A stretch of DNA of 64,000 nucleotides from Podocnemis expansa. Taxonomy: Eukaryota > Chordata > Testudines > Podocnemididae. Of this stretch, positions 44,673-55,279 are shown piece after piece; the first letter of the stretch is position 1; each line of letters starts with the position of its first letter. The notes beneath the pieces are model-generated. The model did not search any database. It saw only the letters and a list, made by a program, of their open reading frames with translations, and was not told the DNA's origin. Position numbers and translations under genes: made by a program. The stretch is from positions 47,476,743 to 47,540,742 of the forward strand of contig ML681991.1 of the NCBI GenBank assembly GCA_007922195.1. Reading direction: 5' to 3'.

Positions 44673-45785
44673 AACTTTCCAGGAGACCCAAGTTACCCAG
44701 GAGAGATGTCACCCCAGCTTTTTGCAGCACAGGAGCAGAGCTGGATTAACTCTTCCATAGGTCTTGGGTTATTAAATTTTGTGGTGGCCCTGGCTGCCAC
44801 AGTCCCAGCTCTATTCCACAGCTGCCCTGGAGAAAGCAATGTGACAGGCTGCTCCCCAGATCCAGTCTGGTATGCTGCTGTGACCTTCCACTCTCGAAGC
44901 CCAACTTACCATTCATTCCTGAGTTAGTCCACTCTAGTCTCCTGTATGTAACTGGTCCCAGGCAGTGAGTTTGCCCCCCACCCCCAGTCAAGGGGAAAGT
45001 CCCTCAGCAAGCACCTCGATCCCCATATACCACGGTGGGAGCCTTTGTCTTACAGGGATTGAGGCTCTCCCCCAACTGCCATAGACTCAAGTCCATCCAT
45101 TTAACACTGAAGTGGATTGTGCCCAGCTTTCCTCATTCACACCCTCTGAAGTCCACACAGCTTTAGATAAAACAAATACTAGCTTACTGATCAGAATATG
45201 ATCTTATATAAGAATATAGCAAATCAATGCAGAATCTTAATATAAATGAGTGAGAAGTTACCAAGAGAAAATAAAAGATAAAACATGCATACCAAACTAA
45301 TAACTACAGTATTACAAATATGCTCAACTTACCCCTCAATTCCAGCTGTGATGGTTTATAGCTGTTCTCTGCCTCTTTCAAAGCAGGGCCCAATTCTTCA
45401 TGTAGATGTTTCAACATAGAGTTTCCCAGGCAAGAAGCCCCAAGCCATTAAGAGTGTCAAGGGTCTCTCTTTGTTTCCAAACTCCCTCAACCCCTCGCTT
45501 TATGGGCCTTTCTTTGTCCAGTTTGAAACAGTGAGTTCAATTAGCATAGCCCTTTTTACCTCATCCAGGTACTTGCTTGCAGCTGTTTGCTATTTACATG
45601 CCACCGAAAGAGAGTTTTGTCTGTCTCCTTCCTGAGTCATGCAAAGCATGCTACACATCTGTGCACATACATGATGCTGCAGGAAATATGATACCATAGT
45701 AATCATGTAGAATATGTTATGAACATTCATAAAGGAACCTTGCATGGCCTAATCAGCATAAAATCATACAATCACTGTGTATAAG
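44673..45785. other. no gene seen
   Basis: Moderately AT-rich sequence. The frame at 44643-44927 has no family motif. Confidence 0.4.
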
Positions 45786-45837
45786 TGAACAGAAAAATCA
45801 TGGAGTCTTGTGGCACTTTAAGACTAACAGATTTAGT

Positions 45838-45885
45838 TTTCACATGAGCTTTCGTGGGAGAAAATCCCACTTCCTCAGATGCTTC
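45838..45885 (-). ncRNA. hammerhead-ribozyme-like motif of a Penelope element
   Basis: Minus strand: GCAT then CTGAGGA, a stem GTGGGA/TCCCAC with a TTTTC loop, CGAAA, then GCTCATG. Hammerhead cores read CTGATGA, stem II, GAAA. Here one core base differs (T to G) and stem III looks weak, so cleavage activity is doubtful. Confidence 0.5.
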
Positions 45886-46040
45886 GAAGATGGGTGAACC
45901 TACAGAATGGAATGAAAATAAATGCAAGGGGGTGTAAAACATAGGATCAGGTCATACAGTGCAAATCAGAGCAGTTGTTAGGTTCAAACCATGGGAAGCC
46001 TGAAGTCAAATTACCTTTTGTAATGGGAAAAGAACCCATA

Positions 46041-46636
46041 GGCTGTGTTCACACAGCACTTTTGTTTCNNNNNNNNNNNNNNNNNNNNNNNNNNNNNNNN
46101 NNNNNNNNNNNNNNNNNNNNNNNNNNNNNNNNNNNNNNNNNNNNNNNNNNNNNNNNNNNNNNNNNNNNNNNNNNNNNNNNNNNNNNNNNNNNNNNNNNNN
46201 NNNNNNNNNNNNNNNNNNNNNNNNNNNNNNNNNNNNNNNNNNNNNNNNNNNNNNNNNNNNNNNNNNNNNNNNNNNNNNNNNNNNNNNNNNNNNNNNNNNN
46301 NNNNNNNNNNNNNNNNNNNNNNNNNNNNNNNNNNNNNNNNNNNNNNNNNNNNNNNNNNNNNNNNNNNNNNNNNNNNNNNNNNNNNNNNNNNNNNNNNNNN
46401 NNNNNNNNNNNNNNNNNNNNNNNNNNNNNNNNNNNNNNNNNNNNNNNNNNNNNNNNNNNNNNNNNNNNTAGCAGGTTCACAGTGTGAACCTGCTATTTCG
46501 TTTCCCGTTTTTTTTCTTATTTCGAAATAACATTCTGTTAATTCGAAGTATGTTATTTCAAAATAAGGTGTTATTTTGAAACAAGTTGTTTCGACACAAC
46601 TTGTTTCGAAATAACCCTGTGTGTGTGAACACAGCC
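46041..46636. mobile_element. PIF/Harbinger-like MITE containing a 400-base gap
   Basis: Inverted ends GGCTGTGTTCACACAG and TGTGTGTGAACACAGCC with a 3-bp duplication ATA at 46038-46040 and 46637-46639. N fill 46069-46468, so the interior is unknown apart from TTATTTCGAAATAA-type words on the right. Confidence 0.8.
46069..46468. other. assembly gap of 400 N
   Basis: A run of N lying inside a MITE rich in long inverted repeats, which likely broke assembly. Confidence 0.99.
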
Positions 46637-46905
46637 ATAGTCTCGATTAAATCCTGCTTTCACAGAATTTAGCTTGCATATTAATTCGAGTTCAGCTATT
46701 TCTCTTTGAAGTCTTGATGTCCCAGCCACATCTCTGACGACGGTTGTTAACAAATCATTCATCGAGTGATTAGAAAGATGGAAGTGCTCAGCAACTGGTT
46801 TCTTTGTTCTTTGATTTCTGGTATCAGCTCTGTGCTCATTCAGTCTCTTACGGAGCGATCATTCTGTTTGTCCAATATATAAGGTGTTGGGGCATTTCAC
46901 AGGTC
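46637..46905 (-). pseudogene. GIY-YIG endonuclease remnant (Penelope-like)
   Basis: The minus strand encodes CPNTLYIGQTE, a stop, SLRKRLNEHRADTRN, KKPVAEHFHLSNHSMNDLL and ELELICKLNSVKAGFNRDY. The LYIGQT plus LRKRLNEH pattern is the GIY-YIG nuclease signature as it occurs at the C-terminus of Penelope-like element proteins. The RT domain is not present upstream (minus strand, above 46910), where the sequence passes into other repeats. An in-frame stop sits between the two signature blocks. Confidence 0.72.
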
Positions 46906-46910
46906 CTGTT

Positions 46911-47380
46911 GTTTTGAAATAAAACTCTCATCTGAACACAGCCTTAGAGTTTCAATTCAAATTAGTGAATTCAAATTAGTCAATTCGAACTAATAATTAT
47001 TGATTTGAATTCAGTCATTTCAGATTGACATGGTCACACTAGAAAATCCAAACAGAATTGGCACGTCCATGAACAGGACTTGCTAGTTCAAATTAAGTAG
47101 GGGGCGCTATTGTATAGGGAAACTCAAGCTGTGGCTAATTTGAATTAACAGTGAGTTCGAATTGACATGGCCACACTGGGTCAATTCGAATTACTCAATT
47201 CGAATTGACCCTGACTTGGAAGTCAAATGAGGTTTGACCAATTTGAAGTGAGCTTTCATCAATTTGAACTGAGGAGTTCCTTATTTCGAATTGAGGAAAT
47301 CCACTATGTCCATGCACTTAATAGAATTCAGATTGATGACAGTCATTTCAAATTCAGCTCTAAGTGTAGACATACCCATA
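46911..47380. mobile_element. MITE-like palindromic sequence with AATTCGAATT words
   Basis: Dense inverted AATTCGAATT, GAATTCAAATT and TTTCGAAATT words. Ends of the Harbinger kind are visible at 46928-46943 (TGAACACAGCC) and at 47355-47375 (AGTGTAGACATACCC). It is probably two overlapping or nested elements that I cannot separate. Confidence 0.5.
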
Positions 47381-47752
47381 CAGATTGAGCTGTGTGTGCT
47401 CTCTGCATCCTTCTGAGAGTGGGGGACAGGGCTCCAGTGCCCTCTAGACTGGAACTGATGCTGAATGGGGTATAGAGATTTTTGGCTCTAGAGCAGCTGT
47501 TCAACCTAACTCCCCTTAGGCAGGGCACTGAAAAGGACTGTGTGTGTGTGTGTGCATGTGCGTGCGTGCGTGCAGGAGTTGTGTCCCAGGGGAAGTTCAG
47601 TTTTCTCTGAAATTTGCAAGTAAGTGGCCCAGTGTTGGGAGTAGGAGTTTGCTCTAGTCTGGACTGAATTTCATTTTGCTGAGTTATAACCAAGTAAGAG
47701 ACTGTCAGATGAGGTTTTTTTTGGTCTTTGCAGATGTACTACAGCTAGAGTA

Positions 47753-48183
47753 GTGGTTTTCAATTGGGGTGCCATGAGAACTGTCCAAGTTTGCCTGGAA
47801 ATTTTGTAGAAAGGTAATGAAAATCAGTGTAAAACAAACATCTTAAACAATATTTTATCCAACCAAAATTACAACTTCTAAAACTCGTGAAGATTAATCA
47901 TCAGATTAAAAGCAAGGTATTGGTCTTTTGAGTCTAAAATGTGAGCATGCTAAATACAGGAAACAAAGGGCAAAATGGAGATGATGAGTATCTTCTTTTT
48001 CAGTCAATTTGAAACATTACTTCATTTGATCCTCTTTAGCTTGTTGTATGCACTGTATTGCAAACCTCTCTAGTAAGACTATAACTGTAGTAAAGACAAG
48101 TAAATGTGATGCTTATGAGCATTCAAATAATGGGTGGGCCATGGAATTATTTGTCTTATTGAAGAGTGCCATGTAACTGAAAA
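47753..48183. mobile_element. hAT-type MITE, left part (split by DIRS-B)
   Basis: Starts AGTGGTTTTCAATTGGGG and carries the family words GTGCCATGAGAACTGTCCAAG and ACCAAAATTACAACTTCTAA. It stops at CTGAAAAG. The missing end GTTTGGGAACCACTG is found at 53583-53600, on the far side of DIRS-B. Confidence 0.78.
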
Positions 48184-48430
48184 GTTCTTCTTCGAGCGCT
48201 GCTCAGATGCAGTCAGTAATAGGTATCTCCGTGCCGGAGCACCAGATTGGTCAGAAAACCTTTGTCCTAGCCTGTCAGGAGAGGTCAGGCAGCCACCGCC
48301 GCCCACACCACCCAGTGGCTATATATATATGGCCGCCTTCCCAACCCCTCCCCAGTTTCATTTCTTCTGCCTTGCACATCGGATCTGGAACATCCGCTTC
48401 TTGTGAACACAAGCAGCCTGTCCGCCTTCT

Positions 48431-48718
48431 ATGAGCTTTTCACCCGACTGGGAGCAACTTTTTGTGGACATAGTTCCACCACAGGGATCCTCCACTTTCG
48501 GGCCAGAACATCAGGATTCGTCCATCACCACACCAGGGTTTAAACCCTGCTCCGAGTGCGGCAAGGCCTTCCTGCAGGATGACCCCCACGTGAAGTGCCT
48601 CCGGTGCCTAGGTGAAGGCCTCCTGGTCTTCACCTGTTCCCTATGCATGTCCTTTAAACCTCTGACAATCAAGGAGAGGGAACAAAGGTGCCGTGCCTTA
48701 GCCTCTGAACAGGCTTAG
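48431..48718 (+). CDS. DIRS-B gag-like N-terminal fragment with Cys/His cluster
   Basis: 95 codons from the ATG at 48431 to a TAG. The chain has CSECGKAFLQDDPHVKCLRC then LGEGLLVFTCSLCMSF. This CxxC...H..C..CLGE...C..C arrangement typifies the gag of turtle and fish DIRS elements. The frame ends after ALASEQA, whereas gag should be several hundred residues. Later blocks lie in other frames at 49.39-50.21 kb. A transposon remnant, not a host gene. Confidence 0.7.
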   Translation: MSFSPDWEQLFVDIVPPQGSSTFGPEHQDSSITTPGFKPCSECGKAFLQDDPHVKCLRCLGEGLLVFTCSLCMSFKPLTIKEREQRCRALASEQA

Positions 48719-49392
48719 CACTCCTCACCTGAGGCTTTGGGTTCCTGCCTGGCACAAGACTTGGCTTGGCACTGGAGCCGGCCTGGCACCGTGCTGTCGG
48801 TGGCCACAGGAGGACGAGCTCGTTACCAACTCCGGTACCTTGGTGCTGACGCAGCACATCGGCTCCTCGGCACTGCTCGAGGTCACCTCCAGCGCTGCAG
48901 TCCTGGCGCAGCCTGGTACTGTCGGTGCAGGGCTCGCCCGGCACTGATCACAGTCACCTCCGGCACCTCAGGCTCGTCACAGCCCGGTATCAATGGTACA
49001 GGACCCATCTCAGTAGGGCAGTCCTGTCTCCCCTGTTAAGGGCTCACTGCGGGCTCGTTCAGGGTCGCTCCCGATAGCAACGACCCCGGAGACGGTGGAG
49101 GCTGCTCGAGCACTGCTCCTGCTACCCACACCACCTTCCCCGACACCAGTTAGGAGGGGCAAGCCGGCCTTCATATCTAAGGCCTGGGTACATCACGGAC
49201 AACACCGCTCTCCCTCCCCTCAAGCCCCACCACCTATTACTTCATTGGGCCTCGGTACCATAGAGTGATCGCTGCGGCAACATATAACCTTGCCATCACC
49301 GATACCGCCTCAAGAATCGGGGGTGTACTTCCCCCTGTTCAAGCCCTGGGGAAGGCCGATCAAAGGGCTCTAAGCAGCCTCGGTGCTGCGCC

Positions 49393-50212
49393 TTGGCGCC
49401 GTCACCTTTCTGCTTCTGCATCCATGAATGGTCCTCTCACAAGACACCTTCCCCCTTAACTCTGCGACGGGCACCTGGTACCACTTTGTACCCGGCACCG
49501 GGCTCATACACAGACAACCTATCGGCGCACTTCGATCTTTTGTACCGCACCACAGCCCATTTGGGGATGGAGGTTCAATCCTCTGAACCTCCCTCGGGTA
49601 CCCTGTTCAGGCCAGTCTTCTCAGCAGAGTCGCTTACAGTCTCCCTATACCCAAGTGTTTGGGACCTTACCTTCTCCCAATGGCAGAACCCGGGTTCCAT
49701 CTCCCTGGTGTCAGACACGGCGGGTCTTAAATATAGAGTTCCTGAATCAGAGTTTCCCCTTCTCACCGACCACCCAATCCCTCCTAGGGACGTGGTACAG
49801 ATGGCGCTAGGCCCTGATGAACCTTCTAGCGACCCCCTCCCTGCTTTGAGAGAAGCTAGGGAATTTGATCTCCTGGCATGTAAGGTCTACTTCTCTTCAG
49901 AACAGCCAGCCCCTGACCAGCAGATACATGCTAGATGTGTGGGAATCGGTCACAAAATTTAGACATTTGCTCCCATCAGAGGCCAAGGAGGATTATGATG
50001 CATTCCTGGAAGAGGGAAGAATAATCTCCCAGGATCTTCTACTCTCAGCCTGGGACATGGTAGATACTGCAGCCCGCACAATGGCCTCAGCTGTAACCAT
50101 CTGTCAAGTGGCTTGGCTTAGGGAAGCCAGGGTACCACCCGCTGTGCAGCAGGTGGCACTTGATCTGCCCTTTGGGGGTGATGCCTTGTTCCCCCCCCCC
50201 CCGAGACCTTGA
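49393..50212 (+). pseudogene. DIRS-B gag-like C-terminal part
   Basis: Two overlapping frames. The first, to 49962, carries SYTDNLSAHFDLLYRTT, KYRVPESEFPLLTDHPIP and FDLLACKVYFSS. The second, from 49865, carries VWESVTKFRHLLPSEAKEDY, DAFLEEGRIISQDLL, TAARTMASAVTICQVAWL and VQQVALDLPFGGDALF. The second set matches in order the gag blocks of DIRS-A at 28.7-29.0 kb (MRDYETLVEEG, FQDLSFEGPMLF). A frameshift separates the two. Confidence 0.7.
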
Positions 50213-53190
50213 TCATTTTGGGTACCGCATGGGACCCTATGGAAGAGGTAAAATACCTTGATCTTCTCCCATCGGGGCCCTTTCCTCGCCCTACATAAGT
50301 CAAATGGGGCTGAAAACACTCCTCCCACCCTCCTCCCGGAGAGCATGAGCAGGGACTCAGTCCCTCCCCACCACCCTCTCATTTCAAATTCTGGGGGCTT
50401 CTCGGAGGATCTTTTCTCCCTCCCCTTCCCTGCAAGGAAGGGGAGCCTATCCCTATTAACCTGTAACTGCCTACTGTGGTTCCCATAACATCTGGGACAT
50501 AACCATGGCTTCGATCTGCCATCGGAGAACGTAGATAACACCTCTTCCCCTCCCTCCCTTTAGTGATAGAATAGGGAACCCCTGAGGGCCATCATACCCT
50601 CCTCCCCACCCCCACGTCAACATCACAGACAGGGGTGAGCCAGTCCTTGGCCTTGCTCCTCTGATCTTATGGAAGACACGGCCCATGTAACCAAAGCCCC
50701 TCTCAGTTATCAAGGGTCCACCCGAAACTGCGGCCATTGCCGCAGACAATTCTCAGTTCATTGCTACCCTTGGGGCTGTCATTGGAGAAGAAAAGGGATA
50801 AAGAATACGGGAAGGGAACAAGGAAGCCCCCCCCCATGCCCTTCAGGTACTATCTTGACCAATGATTCCTTCTGCTCTCATAGGCGTTAAGGCCTCTAAG
50901 GGTGCTAAGCTGAAGGACGCATCACCTAGTAGCTCTAGCCACAACTACAGACACTCCTAGTATGAGGGGACACATGTGCCCAACAGGATGCTCGTGAAAC
51001 CCTTCGCCTGCCTACTGCCTGCCCCACATCAGGTAGGATCTGCTTCCGCACCCAAAATGAGAAGGGATGCCTTGGGCATCTCCCCACCCCAAGAAAACCA
51101 TTTAGTGCGTGCGTTTAAGTCGGTCCCAATAGGCCCTCAGCCACCTCTACAGTATTGTAAGCCTTTTCTTTACCCCACCTTTTAGGTGGAATTACAATAT
51201 TTGGTACTCTCTACTGCATGCGGTTCTATGCTGGCCGGGAGACCAAGGCAGAACTGTTCACGAATCTTTATCTTGCTCCTCGGTTCCACCCCCCCCTTGG
51301 GGAGGAAAACAACCGGTGGTGAACAACAGTTTCTCCTGCTTCACTGGGACGGCCCCATATCTAACCAGAATATCCCTGATTGTGGGTCCCTGTTTAGGCC
51401 CCACCCTCTCAGGAAGGTGGTGGTGATACCCTCCCTACCTCCCCTCTCTATCCACTCCTGAAGTGACAGCTTCTATATCCCTGACCTGGAATCAGCCAGG
51501 TCAGTGGGACCCATAGGAAAAGAGGCAATGCCTTTTCCCCAGTCACTTGGACAGAGGTGAAAGGAAACTCACCCTAGGCCTCCCAACTAACTTTTAGCCA
51601 AGCCTGTGGCGCTAGCTTGTTGACAAACTTCCTGCACACTGTTAGGCTCCATGCATGGCTGTCACCCAACTGGGGTATACATAAATGGCTCACCCTAGGG
51701 TGACTTTGGAACCATGATTATCCAGGTCTGGCCCTGGGACACTATCACCTGGGCGTCTGGCGGATATATCTCACCTTCCTTAGTGGGACCTGAAGGCCGA
51801 AAACCGTTGGGTAGTCTCTGCATGATACCTTCGCCATAGGCAACTGCTACGGGCTGATGTTTTCCCCACTCACTTGATGGAGCTCAAGTCAACCAAAAAC
51901 CTGATTTCTGATCTGCACGGAAACTTGGAAATTTGTTTTTTCCCCATGGTGGAAACCTATCCTAGATAAGATCGGAAGATAGGGATAAGCCGCCCTTGTC
52001 GGAATTTTTCTAAAATCCAAGGTACTCTTGCAGAACCGCGGTCTGCGCCCTGTGAGTACCATATCCTTCCCAGGTGGTCTTTGGAGGAGACTATCCACTC
52101 CTTCCATAACCTATATCATTTGGAAGGGTTGTTCCTCTCCTAACGAGTCCTTTAACTTCGACGCACACATAGGTGCAGCGTAGTTAGGGGCGGGTATCGC
52201 TCCTGGCGGTGCCTTCAGGCACACAAGGTCTTTTAAATCACTGCAATTCTAACCCCATAGGCCTTCTGGTTGTCACAACTAAGTATCCAGTCGGTGGCAT
52301 TGCATTTCCGTTGCCCTTGTGTCCCCTCCCCCCCCGTTCTCCAGGCGGTCTTTCCGGTAGTGGAATCCTGAGGTAGAACATAAAGGGACAAGAGGAGGGT
52401 CTACTTCCATGAGTCTTCATAGGAATACCAAGGCCAACAGCACTTCTTAAGGCCCACCATGTCGCCTTGCAGGCACCTAGTGGGTCTGAAATGTTCCTTC
52501 CAAATGGTAGAAATCTTCTGAGTCTTTACACTGTAACGCTGCTGGAGGCCTGCGTCACATCCTCCTGGCCCAGGGACATCTTGACTGATATGCCATGTGG
52601 CACTCATCGCACCACCCCCCTGGCCTTTTCTTTTCTTTTCACATTAACCAGTGCGAAGTATCTCCCCTTAGATCCTTCTCACCTGAATTCAGTAGTCCTT
52701 GCTTCCTTGCGTGTTGCCAGGTATTCCAAATTCACACACCCCTTTGGGTATGTGTCTTTGGGTCTTTACATGGCTGGTTGGAGGGATAACATTTATCCCT
52801 TCTATTGTTATCTGTGTAGGCTGCAGCTGTCATGGCCAGCTCGGTAACCCTAAAGCTTCTAGAGCTCTTTCGTAAGGTTCACAGTGAAGTGTTCTGTGGC
52901 CAGGAATTATCCCTCTGGCCCTCAGACCTCGAGCTATATCCACAGGTAGAGCAAACAAACGCATCTTACTCCATGCTAGTCATGTTGCGTTGATTCAGAC
53001 TCTGAGTTAAGGTGATCTCAGTCCGTCCGGCCCACGCACACTTTGCCTCAGCTGGATTGGACCTACTCCCTGCTTTGGGTTGGCCCCACAGTTGTATGTT
53101 CTCCATTGTCAGGTCATGAGCCCTAGTTGGTCTCCTGTCTGCTATTAGAACCTTGTTCGCTCAGCTGTTTTCCGTCTGGGGTGTTTTGCT
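50213..53190. other. unexplained interior of DIRS-B
   Basis: Almost 3 kb where RT, RNase H and recombinase would be expected. I find none of their motifs in any frame on either strand, and no other gene family or repeat I know. Several short C runs (50191-50202, 52331-52338) and many short frames are present. Confidence 0.4.
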
Positions 53191-53582
53191 GTGCTGAAGG
53201 CAGAAGAACCAACTCCACCCGCCATCCATCAGCATGGCTAGTAGTCACCTATTACTGAATGCATCTGAGGAGTGCTCAAAGAAGAACGGTGGGTTCCTCA
53301 CCAGTAACTGTCCTTCTTCGAGGTGGGCTGCTTGGATCCATTCAGGTCCCTCCCCTCCATCCCCGCATCTGGAGTTGGCGACTCCGAGGAACTGAGCAGG
53401 GGTCAGGAGGCAGCCATATATATAGCCACGGGGTGGCATGGGGGGGGGGGCTGCCTGCCCTCTCCTGACAGACTAGGGCAAAGGTTTTCCACCCAATCCA
53501 GCGCTCCGGCACGGAGACACCTATTACTGAATAGATCTGAGCAGCCCATCTTGAAAAAGGATGGTTACTGGTGAGTAACCCA

Positions 53583-53600
53583 CTGTTTGGGAACCACTGA
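53583..53600. mobile_element. hAT-type MITE, right end (split by DIRS-B)
   Basis: GTTTGGGAACCACTG completes the element whose left part ends at 48183. Confidence 0.7.
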
Positions 53601-53923
53601 CCTTCAGGGAAAGAGAACTAACTTTGTTTAGCTAAAAGCATAATTTAACACCTGACATTTCAAATGTTTCAACTGTTTGTCCTTCTTAACTGTCAATATA
53701 AACTATCTAAATGAACACATTCCTGTGAATGGTAGGAGTTCTGGGATTAAATGTGTCTCAGAACCAGGGTGGACTCTGCAGTGCAGATATCCCCTGTGTG
53801 ACCTTGGAGAAGCCACTCCATGTCTTTGTGCCTGGCTTGCACGCACTTTAACATGAGGTTAAAATCCCACCTCCTGTGGATATAGGGCCTGAAGCACAAC
53901 TGGGAGGAAGGCCACAATAGGAT

Positions 53924-54397
53924 TTACTGGATGTCCAAGACAATGTAGATGGGCCACAGAGCTATGTTGCAGCAAATAACGATCTTCCTGGTGCCACTGT
54001 TGGCCCAGCAATTGTAGTTCTCAAGTGGTTTCCCACTGTAGTGCTTGCAGGCTGTGAGCTGGAAGGGTATGAAGGTCTCATGCATGACCTGGCTGGGTTT
54101 GATTTCATGGGCTTCCCCTCCCTTATCAGTGCAGATGGCTCTGATGTCATCACTGTTCCTGTGGATGAAGGTTTTCCTCTCCTTGCAGACTTTTGGCCCA
54201 GTTGGGTCCCTCTTCCTGTCCCCCTTCAACATGATGCAAATTTGGACATAGCAGTAGTGATTCTCATGACCCTTGGGGTTCCTGTCAAAGGGCTTGGAGA
54301 GGAACCACTCATACTGAGCTTGGCTGGCTGTGGCTCTCAGTAATGCCAGCACAGCAACCAGCATGAAGAGCAGCAGTCAAGTTATCTGGAAAGCCAA
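53924..54397 (-). pseudogene. RNase A family pseudogene, copy of the 36 kb gene
   Basis: Aligns throughout with the 36 kb angiogenin-like gene. The acceptor TTTCCCCAG is kept, but the start codon position (54397-54395) reads TTG, and a TGA occurs ten codons beyond the two shared first residues, inside the signal peptide. A later ATG at 54364 opens 146 codons with all six family cysteines plus extra ones (YCYVQIC, ICCN). Catalytic losses: the His12 position reads Pro (SKPFDRNP), Asn44 becomes Lys (CKERKTFIH, with Lys41 kept), and the His119 position reads Tyr (WPIYIV). There is an insertion of a few residues around KGDRKRDP. It could be translated from 54364 only without a complete signal peptide, so I call it dead. 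Upstream similarity to 36.5-37.5 kb shows it was copied as a unit. Confidence 0.87.
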
Positions 54398-54739
54398 AGA
54401 GGTTGTCCTGGGGAAACAGTGAAAGATAAGAATATCAGAGCTTCCACACAGTGTCAGACCATGGTTGAGTCAAGTCAGAACCCTGTCTCTGTTTCTGGCC
54501 CATACTAGAACTTCCAGCAGAGTGGACAAAATGGGGCAATTAGGGAGTGTTCCGCCAGCATCCTCCACTCCTGGCTTCTGGTAATGGGAGTTTAATGGAT
54601 ACCTAGAATGCAGAGTTAAATCTTGGCTAGTAGCCATGGATGGATCTATCTTCCCATGAACAAAGATAGTTCTGTCTCTGAACCCAGAATGGTTTAGGCA
54701 TTCACAGCATTCCTGAACAAAATTTTCCAACGATCGGTC

Positions 54740-54900
54740 ATACACAGTGTGGAAAAGTACTTCCTCTTGTTTATATTAAACGTGTTGTCTATTAATTTCA
54801 TTGGGTGCCCTTGTTTTTTGTATTGTATATATGGGTAAAAAAAGACTTCTCTATCCTTTTTTCACACCATTCATAATTTTATGGACCTGTATCATATCTC
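54740..54900 (-). mobile_element. CR1-type LINE fragment, antisense (duplicate of 37.4 kb)
   Basis: GAAAAGTACTTCCTCTTG, GTCTATTAATTTCATTGGG and CACACCATTCATAATTTTAT parallel the fragment at 37395 on. Confidence 0.6.
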
Positions 54901-54905
54901 TAAGC

Positions 54906-55279
54906 CAGGGGTGTCAAATTCATTTGCAATGGTGTGTCAGATTTGATTTTAATGTACTTCAAGTGGGTTGTACATATCATAAATCAAAATACTACAGCAT
55001 TCTTGCAGCATCATAGATCACTGTGTATGCAAAACTGCACTTCATGATGTCACTTTCTCTCTTTCTGTTAGGGAGATAGTGTGGTCTCACAGAGCACAGT
55101 CTCACATACCCAGTGCTCCATGATGTCATGAGACCTGACACTCTCACAGCATTGTGGAGCATCAAGTATGCTAGACATACTCTTTCACTGTCGGTTAGGA
55201 TGAGAGTGTGCTCCCATGGACAGTTGGAAGAGGTTCATGGGCTGCATTTGGCCCATGTGCAGCATTTTTTACACCCCTC
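54906..55279. mobile_element. hAT-type MITE (CAGGGGTGTCAAATTC)
   Basis: Ends CAGGGGTGTCAAATTC and TTTTTACACCCCTC. The 8-bp duplication is CTCTAAGC (54898-54905) and CTCTAAGT (55280-55287), seven of eight matching. Confidence 0.82.

Larger units (their letters stand above)
45786..46910 (-). mobile_element. Penelope-like element 3' part with endonuclease remnant
   Basis: Reads on the minus strand as endonuclease coding sequence (46905 down to 46637), then a Harbinger MITE with an assembly gap, then about 150 bases of 3' flank. Next comes a hammerhead-like motif at about 45880-45840, and a terminal module with GTTAGTCTTAAAGTGCCAC and AGACTCCATGATTTTTC at 45790-45830. This organisation, a GIY-YIG endonuclease followed by a small ribozyme-bearing terminal repeat, is that of Penelope-like elements. 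Confidence 0.7.
48184..53582 (+). mobile_element. DIRS-B: DIRS-like element of about 5.4 kb
   Basis: The left terminus has TTCTTCTTCGAGCGCTGCTC, AGTCAGTAATAGGTATCTCC and GTGCCGGAGCAC. The right terminus has the inverted counterparts (GCTCCGGCACGGAGAC, ACCTATTACTGAATAG, GAGCAGCCCATCTTGAAAAA). There is an additional internal copy at 53250-53345. No target-site duplication is seen against the intact MITE, as expected for recombinase-driven integration. Gag is recognisable. RT, RNase H and recombinase are not. Confidence 0.75.

Noticed and set aside
45100..45780. A possible endogenous retrovirus LTR
   Set aside because: I see no TG...CA ends, no primer-binding site and no gag/pol coding nearby.
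46045..46530. Frames of up to 170 codons across the N run
   Set aside because: They consist of unknown bases.
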